A DNA stretch of 50,973 bases from Pseudomonas sp. (GTDB lineage: Bacteria > Pseudomonadota > Gammaproteobacteria > Pseudomonadales > Pseudomonadaceae). Where the stretch lies: positions 1 to 50,973 of the forward strand of contig JAUVYN010000014.1 of NCBI GenBank assembly GCA_030603065.1, given 5' to 3'. The position numbers were made by a program, and so were the translations under genes. Below, piece after piece: positions 45,665 through 50,973 of the stretch; the first letter of the stretch is position 1, and every line of letters starts with the position of its first letter. The notes below the pieces were generated by a model. That model made no database searches and had not been told where the DNA came from. It saw only the letters and a list, made by a program, of their open reading frames with translations.

Positions 45665-45928
45665 TTATACTTGCGCCGCGCGCTCGTCGATCTGCACCAG
45701 GGTCCAGCTCTTGGTCTTGGCCAAGGGACGGGTTTCCCGGATGGTAACCAGATCGCCGATGCGGCATTCGTTGTTCTCGTCGTGTGCGTGCAGCTTGGTA
45801 GAGCGGGTGATGTACTTACCGTACAACGGGTGCTTTACCTGACGCTCGATGAGCACAGTAACGGTCTTTTCCATCTTGTCGCTGACCACGCGGCCAGTGA
45901 CGGTACGAACTGTTTTGGTCTCGGCCAT
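45665..45928 (-). CDS. rpsQ: 30S ribosomal protein S17
   Basis: 87 residues. [20 protein letters not shown] and the conserved [19 protein letters not shown] identify uS17, an early-assembly 30S protein with an OB-fold. It is the last gene of the S10 group and begins two bases after the rpmC stop. Confidence 0.98.
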   Translation of the reverse strand: MAETKTVRTVTGRVVSDKMEKTVTVLIERQVKHPLYGKYITRSTKLHAHDENNECRIGDLVTIRETRPLAKTKSWTLVQIDERAAQV

Positions 45929-45930
45929 GA

Positions 45931-46122
45931 TCAGTTACCACCTTTCTGATTGAGCACGGTCTTGACTCGGGCGATGTCGCGCTTGACCTGCTTGAGCAGG
46001 TGGCTCTGTCCCAGTTGACCGGTTGCCTTCTGCATGCGCAGGTTGAACTGATCGCGCAGCAGGGTGAGCAGCTGTTCGTTCAGCTGCTCGGCAGATTTTT
46101 CACGAAGTTCTGTCGCTTTCAT
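45931..46122 (-). CDS. rpmC: 50S ribosomal protein L29
   Basis: 63 residues, a helical hairpin: [20 protein letters not shown] then [20 protein letters not shown] and [12 protein letters not shown]. uL29 surrounds the peptide exit and is a docking site for SRP and trigger factor partners. Its ATG overlaps the rplP stop by one base. Confidence 0.97.
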   Translation of the reverse strand: MKATELREKSAEQLNEQLLTLLRDQFNLRMQKATGQLGQSHLLKQVKRDIARVKTVLNQKGGN

Positions 46123-46535
46123 TACATCACCGTCCGCTTAACAAAGGTGGTAGCGAGAGGCAGCTTGGCTGCAGCCAGGGCGAATGCCTCGCGCGCCAGC
46201 TCTTCGGAAACACCTTCAATCTCGTACAGGACCTTGCCGGGCTTGATCTGGGCAACCCAGTACTCGACGTTACCCTTACCCTTACCCATCCGCACTTCCA
46301 AGGGCTTCTTGGAGATCGGCTTGTCAGGGAAGACACGGATCCAGATTTTACCGCCACGCTTTACGTGACGAGTCAGGGCACGACGGGCAGCTTCGATCTG
46401 ACGAGCAGTCAGACGACCGCGGCCTACGGCCTTCAGTGCATATTCGCCAAAGCTCACTTTACTGCCGCGATGCGCCAGGCCACGGTTGTGGCCGGTCATC
46501 TGCTTGCGGAACTTCGTACGCTTGGGTTGTAACAT
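46122..46535 (-). CDS. rplP: 50S ribosomal protein L16
   Basis: 137 residues with [20 protein letters not shown] at the start, and [20 protein letters not shown] and [15 protein letters not shown] later. uL16 is needed for peptidyl-transferase activity. Eleven bases separate it from rpsC. Confidence 0.98.
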   Translation of the reverse strand: MLQPKRTKFRKQMTGHNRGLAHRGSKVSFGEYALKAVGRGRLTARQIEAARRALTRHVKRGGKIWIRVFPDKPISKKPLEVRMGKGKGNVEYWVAQIKPGKVLYEIEGVSEELAREAFALAAAKLPLATTFVKRTVM

Positions 46536-46546
46536 GTGCGTACCCC

Positions 46547-47227
46547 TTACTTAGCAGCTTTTTTCTTGGTCGCGACGGCTTTGATTTCCTCAGGCTGACC
46601 ACCAATGATCTCGCCCTTGAAAATCCAAACCTTCACACCGATCACACCGTAAGTGGTGTGGGCTTCAGCCGTCGCGTAGTCGATGTCGGCACGCAGGGTG
46701 TGCAGCGGCACACGGCCTTCACGGTACCACTCGGTACGGGCGATCTCGGCGCCGCCGAGACGGCCGCTGACCTGGATCTTGATACCCTTGGCACCAATAC
46801 GCATGGCGTTCTGTACGGCGCGCTTCATGGCGCGACGGAACATCACACGACGCTCGAGCTGCTGAGCAACGCTCTGCGCCACCAGGGCACCGTCGAGCTC
46901 CGGCTTGCGGATCTCTTCGATGTTGATGTGCACCGGCACGCCCATCTGCTGAGTCAGGTCCTGACGCAGCTTTTCTACATCTTCGCCCTTCTTGCCAATC
47001 ACGATGCCCGGACGAGCAGTGTGAATGGTGATCTTGGCGGTCTGAGCCGGGCGCTGAATCTCAACGCGGCTCACCGAAGCACTCTTGAGCTTCTCCTGAA
47101 TGTACTCACGTACCTTCAGATCAGTGAACAGATAGTCCGCATAGGTGCGGCCGTCTGCATACCACACCGAAGTGTGCTGTTTAACGATACCGAGGCGAAT
47201 GCCTACCGGATGTACTTTCTGACCCAT
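46547..47227 (-). CDS. rpsC: 30S ribosomal protein S3
   Basis: 226 residues. The start [19 protein letters not shown], the KH RNA-binding region [20 protein letters not shown], and [19 protein letters not shown] are conserved. uS3 forms the mRNA entry tunnel with S4 and S5. The Lys-rich tail (ATKKKAAK) is typical. Confidence 0.98.
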   Translation of the reverse strand: MGQKVHPVGIRLGIVKQHTSVWYADGRTYADYLFTDLKVREYIQEKLKSASVSRVEIQRPAQTAKITIHTARPGIVIGKKGEDVEKLRQDLTQQMGVPVHINIEEIRKPELDGALVAQSVAQQLERRVMFRRAMKRAVQNAMRIGAKGIKIQVSGRLGGAEIARTEWYREGRVPLHTLRADIDYATAEAHTTYGVIGVKVWIFKGEIIGGQPEEIKAVATKKKAAK

Positions 47228-47238
47228 GTGATCGACTC

Positions 47239-47571
47239 CTACTTGTCAGCAACCTTGACCGTGATATGGCAAGACCGCTTAACGATGCGATCAGCACGGC
47301 CTTTGGCACGCGGCATGATGCGCTTCAGAGAGCGACCTTCGTTGACAAACACGGTGGAGACCCGCAGGTCGTCCACGTCCGCGCCATCGTTGTGCTCGGC
47401 GTTGGCAATTGCCGACTCGAGAACCTTACGAATGACATCTGCGGCCTTCTTGTTGCTGAACTTCAGCAGGCTCAGAGCCTCATCCACCTTCTTTCCGCGG
47501 ATCTGGTCAGCGACCAAGCGCGCCTTCTGGGCAGAGAGACGTGCGCCTTTGTGAATAGCGGCTACTTCCAT
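47239..47571 (-). CDS. rplV: 50S ribosomal protein L22
   Basis: 110 residues: [39 protein letters not shown] and the loop tip with [20 protein letters not shown]. uL22 reaches into the exit tunnel, where its loop affects macrolide action and nascent-chain sensing. Eleven bases after rpsS and before rpsC. Confidence 0.98.
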   Translation of the reverse strand: MEVAAIHKGARLSAQKARLVADQIRGKKVDEALSLLKFSNKKAADVIRKVLESAIANAEHNDGADVDDLRVSTVFVNEGRSLKRIMPRAKGRADRIVKRSCHITVKVADK

Positions 47572-47582
47572 CTTCTAACCCC

Positions 47583-47858
47583 TTAGCGCTTGGCTTTCTT
47601 GTCTGCTACATGACCGCGATAAGTGCGGGTAGCAGAGAATTCGCCCAACTTGTGACCGACCATGTCTTCGGAAATGATTACCGGAACATGCTGACGACCG
47701 TTATGTACAGCAATGGTCAGACCGACCATCTGCGGCAGGATCATCGAACGGCGCGACCAGGTTTTAACCGGCTTGCGATCGTTCTTTTCTACTGCCGTTT
47801 CGACCTTCTTCAGTAGGTGAAGATCGATAAAAGGACCTTTCTTCAGAGAACGCGGCAC
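47583..47858 (-). CDS. rpsS: 30S ribosomal protein S19
   Basis: 91 residues. [40 protein letters not shown] and [19 protein letters not shown] define uS19 of the 30S head, which forms an intersubunit bridge with L5. It starts 17 bases after rplB. Confidence 0.98.
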   Translation of the reverse strand: MPRSLKKGPFIDLHLLKKVETAVEKNDRKPVKTWSRRSMILPQMVGLTIAVHNGRQHVPVIISEDMVGHKLGEFSATRTYRGHVADKKAKR

Positions 47859-47875
47859 TGTCGTATCCCCTCTAA

Positions 47876-48700
47876 TTACTTGCTGCGACGACGGACAATC
47901 ATCTTGTCAGTGCGCTTGTTGGACCGAGTCTTGGCACCCTTGGTCGGGAAGCCCCATGGCGACACAGGGTGACGACCACCCGATGTACGACCTTCACCAC
48001 CACCGTGCGGGTGGTCGACCGGGTTCATGGCAACACCACGAACGGTCGGACGTACACCGCGCCAGCGCTTGGCACCGGCCTTGCCCAGGGAACGCAGGCT
48101 GTGCTCGCCATTGGACACTTCGCCCATGGTGGCACGGCACTCGCCCAGAACCTTGCGCATTTCGCCGGAGCGCAGACGCACGGTCACGTAGGCACCTTCA
48201 CGCGCAACCAGCTGAACGGAAGCACCTGCACTGCGGGCAACCTGAGCACCCTTACCGGGCTTGAGCTCGATGGCGTGAATGGTGCTACCAACCGGAATGT
48301 TACGCAGCGGCAGGGTGTTACCCGGCTTGATCGGCGCATCGGCTCCAGAGATGACCTGGTCGCCAGCACTCACACCCTTGGGCGCGATGATGTAGCGACG
48401 CTCGCCGTCGGAATACTTCAGCAGAGCAATGTGAGCGGTACGGTTCGGATCGTATTCGATACGCTCGACAACGGCAGGAATGCCGTCCTTGTTGCGACGA
48501 AAATCGACCAGACGATAGTGTTGCTTGTGTCCGCCCCCACGATGACGCGTGGTGATGCGGCCATTGTTGTTACGACCACCAGACTTGCCTTGCTTCTCGA
48601 CCAGGGGCGCGAAAGGAGCACCCTTGTGCAGGTCAGAGTTGACGACCTTGACAACGAAGCGGCGGCCAGCGGAAGTAGGTTTACATTTTACGATTGCCAT
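47876..48700 (-). CDS. rplB: 50S ribosomal protein L2
   Basis: 274 residues. [20 protein letters not shown] opens the protein; [20 protein letters not shown] and the C-terminal [20 protein letters not shown] with its conserved His are diagnostic. uL2 is essential for subunit association and the peptidyl-transferase centre. Confidence 0.99.
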   Translation of the reverse strand: MAIVKCKPTSAGRRFVVKVVNSDLHKGAPFAPLVEKQGKSGGRNNNGRITTRHRGGGHKQHYRLVDFRRNKDGIPAVVERIEYDPNRTAHIALLKYSDGERRYIIAPKGVSAGDQVISGADAPIKPGNTLPLRNIPVGSTIHAIELKPGKGAQVARSAGASVQLVAREGAYVTVRLRSGEMRKVLGECRATMGEVSNGEHSLRSLGKAGAKRWRGVRPTVRGVAMNPVDHPHGGGEGRTSGGRHPVSPWGFPTKGAKTRSNKRTDKMIVRRRSK

Positions 48701-48715
48701 GATGTACCCCTTTAC

Positions 48716-49012
48716 TTATTCAGCGCTGGCAAAATCGATGTCCTGACCGGGCTGCAGGCTTACATAGGCCTTCTTCCAGTCATTACGTTTGCCGAGGCCG
48801 CGTACGGTTCGCTTGGTCTTGCCTTTCACATTCAAGGTCGCGACGGACTTGACCTTGACGTTGAACAGCTGCTCAACGGCTTTCTTGATTTCCAGCTTGG
48901 TCGCGGTGGTGTCCACCTTGAACACGAACTGGTTCTTGCTATCAGCCAGCACGGTAGCCTTCTCGGATACATGCGGGCCAAGCAGTACTTTGAAAATGCG
49001 CTCCTGGTTCAT
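48716..49012 (-). CDS. rplW: 50S ribosomal protein L23
   Basis: 98 residues. [20 protein letters not shown] and [20 protein letters not shown] are characteristic of uL23, the trigger-factor and SRP docking protein at the tunnel exit. Its ATG overlaps the rplD stop by four bases. Confidence 0.98.
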   Translation of the reverse strand: MNQERIFKVLLGPHVSEKATVLADSKNQFVFKVDTTATKLEIKKAVEQLFNVKVKSVATLNVKGKTKRTVRGLGKRNDWKKAYVSLQPGQDIDFASAE

Positions 49013-49611
49013 CCCAGCATCTCCTCGAACTTCTTGACGGCGGGCACGGTGATCAGCACCTTGTCGTAGCCGATCAGGCTGACCGGATCGGAACCCTGAA
49101 CGTCACGTACATCGACGTGCGGCAGGTTGCGCGCAGCCAGGTACAGGTTCTCGTCAACGCTGTCGGTAACGATCAGCACGTTTTCGAGGTTCAGCTCCTT
49201 CAGCTTGCCCAGCAGACCCTTGGTCTTGGGAGCATCGACTGTGAAGCTCTCGACAACGACCAGACGGTCCTGACGAACCAGCTCGGACAGGATGGAGCGC
49301 AGGGCACCGCGGTACATCTTGCGGTTGAGCTTCTGCTCGTGGTTCTGCGGACGTGCGGCGAAAGTGGTTCCGCCCCCACGCCAGATCGGGCTGCGGATAG
49401 TACCGGCACGAGCGCGGCCAGTACCCTTTTGACGCCAGGGCTTCTTGCCGCCACCGGATACGTCGGAGCGGTTTTTCTGCTGCTTGGTGCCCTGACGGCC
49501 GCCAGCCATATAGGCGACGACTGCCTGGTGAACCAGGGTCTCGTTAAACTCTGTGGCGAAGGTCAGATCGGAAACTTCGATCGCGTTCGCACCAGCTACA
49601 TTCAGATTCAT
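49009..49611 (-). CDS. rplD: 50S ribosomal protein L4
   Basis: 200 residues. [20 protein letters not shown], the tunnel loop with [20 protein letters not shown] and the C-terminal [20 protein letters not shown] are conserved. Besides its structural role, L4 represses the S10 operon by attenuation in E. coli; whether the short leader here responds is unknown. Confidence 0.98.
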   Translation of the reverse strand: MNLNVAGANAIEVSDLTFATEFNETLVHQAVVAYMAGGRQGTKQQKNRSDVSGGGKKPWRQKGTGRARAGTIRSPIWRGGGTTFAARPQNHEQKLNRKMYRGALRSILSELVRQDRLVVVESFTVDAPKTKGLLGKLKELNLENVLIVTDSVDENLYLAARNLPHVDVRDVQGSDPVSLIGYDKVLITVPAVKKFEEMLG

Positions 49612-49623
49612 GCTAACTCCCCC

Positions 49624-50262
49624 TTAACCCTTGGCCTTGACAGCCGGGCGAACGATCACGTCGCTACCGGGTGCGCCAGGCACCGCGCCCTTGATGAGCA
49701 GCAGGTTACGCTCGGCGTCTACGCGGACGATTTCCAGGGTCTGCACAGTCACTTGCTCGGCACCCATGTGACCGGCCATCTTCTTGCCCTTGAATACGCG
49801 ACCCGGAGTCTGGCACTGGCCAATGGAGCCCGGAACACGGTGAGAAACCGAGTTGCCGTGAGTGGCGTCCTGACCGCGGAAGTTCCAGCGCTTGATCGTG
49901 CCAGCGAAGCCCTTACCCTTGGACTGACCAGTAACGTCTACTTTCTGGCCTGCTTCGAAGATGCTGACAGTGATCTCGGCGCCAGCTTCGTACTGAGCGA
50001 CGTCATCAAGACGGAACTCGCATACCTGACGACCTGCAGCGGTGCTTGCCTTGGCGAAATGCCCGGCCATAGGCTTGGTCACACGCTTGGCGCGACGCTC
50101 GCCCACGGTGATCTGAATGGCCTGATAGCCATCGGTCTCGAGGGATTTAACCTGGGTGATACGGTTCGGCTCTACTTCTACAACCGTAACCGGAATGGAA
50201 ATACCATCTTCAGTGAAAACGCGGGTCATACCGCATTTCCGGCCGACTAAACCAATAGTCAT
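49624..50262 (-). CDS. rplC: 50S ribosomal protein L3
   Basis: 212 residues. [39 protein letters not shown] and the loop [20 protein letters not shown] identify uL3, which approaches the peptidyl-transferase centre. The 93-base gap to rpsJ (50263-50355) holds two short GGGGCTAT copies but no clear signal. Confidence 0.98.
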   Translation of the reverse strand: MTIGLVGRKCGMTRVFTEDGISIPVTVVEVEPNRITQVKSLETDGYQAIQITVGERRAKRVTKPMAGHFAKASTAAGRQVCEFRLDDVAQYEAGAEITVSIFEAGQKVDVTGQSKGKGFAGTIKRWNFRGQDATHGNSVSHRVPGSIGQCQTPGRVFKGKKMAGHMGAEQVTVQTLEIVRVDAERNLLLIKGAVPGAPGSDVIVRPAVKAKG

Positions 50263-50355
50263 TTTTTAAACCTCATGAGTGCACGGGGCTATTACCCGCT
50301 ATGGCCGCCCATTGCAGGGCGTTACACGACTTATAGCCCCCGTCGTGTGGGGCTA

Positions 50356-50667
50356 TCAGCCGAGGCTGATCTGAACCTCAACGCCTGCTGCCAGATCCAG
50401 CTTCATCAGCGCATCGACAGTCTTGTCGGTAGGCTGAACGATATCCAGAACCCGTTTATGGGTGCGGATCTCGTACTGATCACGGGCATCTTTGTTGACG
50501 TGCGGAGAAATCAGCACTGTAAAACGCTCTTTGCGCGTCGGCAAAGGAATCGGACCACGGACCTGAGCCCCAGTACGCTTCGCGGTATCCACGATTTCCT
50601 GGGTTGACTGATCGATCAGGCGGTGGTCAAAAGCCTTCAACCGAATACGAATCTGTTGGTTCTGCAT
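50356..50667 (-). CDS. rpsJ: 30S ribosomal protein S10 / NusE
   Basis: 103 residues from ATG 50667; the in-frame start at 50769 would lie across the promoter. [40 protein letters not shown] and [20 protein letters not shown] are standard uS10. As NusE it pairs with NusB (13941-14417) in rRNA antitermination and couples transcription with translation through NusG. It is the first gene of the S10 operon. Confidence 0.98.
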   Translation of the reverse strand: MQNQQIRIRLKAFDHRLIDQSTQEIVDTAKRTGAQVRGPIPLPTRKERFTVLISPHVNKDARDQYEIRTHKRVLDIVQPTDKTVDALMKLDLAAGVEVQISLG

Positions 50668-50740
50668 TTGACCAGAAACTCCAAGCTTCAATTCTTCAGA
50701 GCCCCCGAATGCACGGGTAGGCCCATCCAAGGGAGGCGCA

Positions 50741-50769
50741 ATTCTACTGATGCGACTACCCAGTGTCAA
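50741..50769 (-). promoter_or_regulatory. S10 operon promoter
   Basis: On the minus strand TTGACA (50769-50764) and TAGAAT (50746-50741) are spaced by exactly 17 bases, close to the sigma70 consensus. Transcription would begin near 50735, giving a leader of about 68 bases to rpsJ, much shorter than the roughly 170-base E. coli S10 leader. Confidence 0.85.
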
Positions 50770-50804
50770 CCAAAATACAAAAGCCCCCGAAGGTCGGGGG
50801 CTTT
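50770..50804 (-). terminator. Intrinsic terminator after tuf
   Basis: An 11-bp perfect stem (AAAGCCCCCGA 50780-50790, TCGGGGGCTTT 50794-50804) with a 3-base loop is followed on the minus strand by TTTTGTATTTTGG. It ends the tuf transcript directly upstream of the S10 promoter. Confidence 0.92.
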
Positions 50805-50822
50805 CGCTATGGCGTCAGACTA

Positions 50823-50973
50823 TCAGGCGATAATCTTGGCAACCACACCGGCACCAACGGTACGACCGCCTTCGCGAATCGCGAAGCGCAGACCGTCTTC
50901 CATGGCGATCGGAGCGATCAGAGTGACGACCAGCTTGACGTTGTCGCCAGGCATGACCATCTCGACGCCTTCC
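50823..50973 (-). CDS. tuf: Elongation factor Tu, C-terminal end (truncated by window)
   Basis: The last 49 residues are visible: [20 protein letters not shown] through [20 protein letters not shown] to a final VAKIIA and TGA at 50825-50823. This is the third domain of EF-Tu, which delivers aminoacyl-tRNA to the ribosome. It lies upstream of the S10 operon as in other gammaproteobacteria (tufA of the str operon or its neighbour copy). The rest is outside the window. Confidence 0.98.
   Translation of the reverse strand, partial: EGVEMVMPGDNVKLVVTLIAPIAMEDGLRFAIREGGRTVGAGVVAKIIA

Overview
The window is a chromosomal segment of a gammaproteobacterium of the Pseudomonas type. The evidence is the protein sequences (RpoA of 333 aa, UvrA of 943 aa, ribosomal proteins), the moderately high GC content, and a gene order that, as I recall it, follows Pseudomonas aeruginosa in three blocks: ribA to nrdR; thioredoxin/DUF2796/ABC/DUF3299/OmpW/sugar-epimerase-like; and ssb/MFS/uvrA followed by the alpha, spc and S10 ribosomal operons. 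A NhaD Na+/H+ antiporter and a Vibrio-like TonB2 system suggest a marine or salt-adapted pseudomonad (for example the Halopseudomonas group); that placement is inference. I see no tRNA, rRNA, CRISPR, prophage or insertion sequence. Genes are packed tightly and no gene-free stretch exceeds 300 bases.

Region by region. 1-657: 3' end of a TonB-dependent, BtuB-like receptor. 782-6493: a three-gene SMC-like operon of the MksFEB/Wadjet JetABC type, without a fourth MksG/JetD nuclease gene. 6524-9601 (minus): two orphan complex I/Mrp antiporter-type membrane subunits. 9736-19632 (minus): a cobalamin-binding-protein-like gene, a small membrane protein, ribA, a secreted retropepsin-like protein, then a compact operon nrdR-ribD-nhaD-riboflavin synthase-ribBA-ribH-nusB-thiL-pgpA. 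19742-21329 (plus): a methyltransferase and a CnoX-like thioredoxin. 21412-24647 (plus): a DUF2796/ABC ATPase/permease/DUF3299 operon of the ZrgABCE zinc-uptake type, with a near-perfect Zur box inside its promoter. 24659-29487 (minus): a six-gene TonB2 system (DUF3450, TtpC, ExbB2, ExbD2, TonB2, TPR). 29686-30351: ompW behind an Anr/FNR box. 30394-34023 (minus): epimerase-like gene, histidine-phosphatase-like gene, ssb and a YajR-like MFS transporter. 34171-37002: uvrA. 37096-50667 (minus): the complete S10-spc-alpha ribosomal supercluster with secY and rpoA. 50823-50973: 3' end of tuf.

The most interesting stretch is 21355-29624. A Zur-type zinc-uptake operon runs head-on into a complete TtpC-type TonB2 energy-transduction operon. 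That second operon's promoter also carries a degenerate Zur-like site, overlapped by a Fur-like site, and next to it ompW has its own Anr box. This can be read as one metal-acquisition island: TonB2/ExbB2/ExbD2/TtpC would energise outer-membrane import and the Zrg-like proteins would handle zinc in the periplasm and inner membrane. Co-regulation is inference. Other points of note are the nuclease-less MksFEB/JetABC operon, the antiporter-like pair in which one subunit lacks the conserved TM5 glutamate, nhaD embedded in the riboflavin operon, an attenuator-like hairpin before ribH, and a histidine-phosphatase-like protein that has lost its second catalytic histidine.
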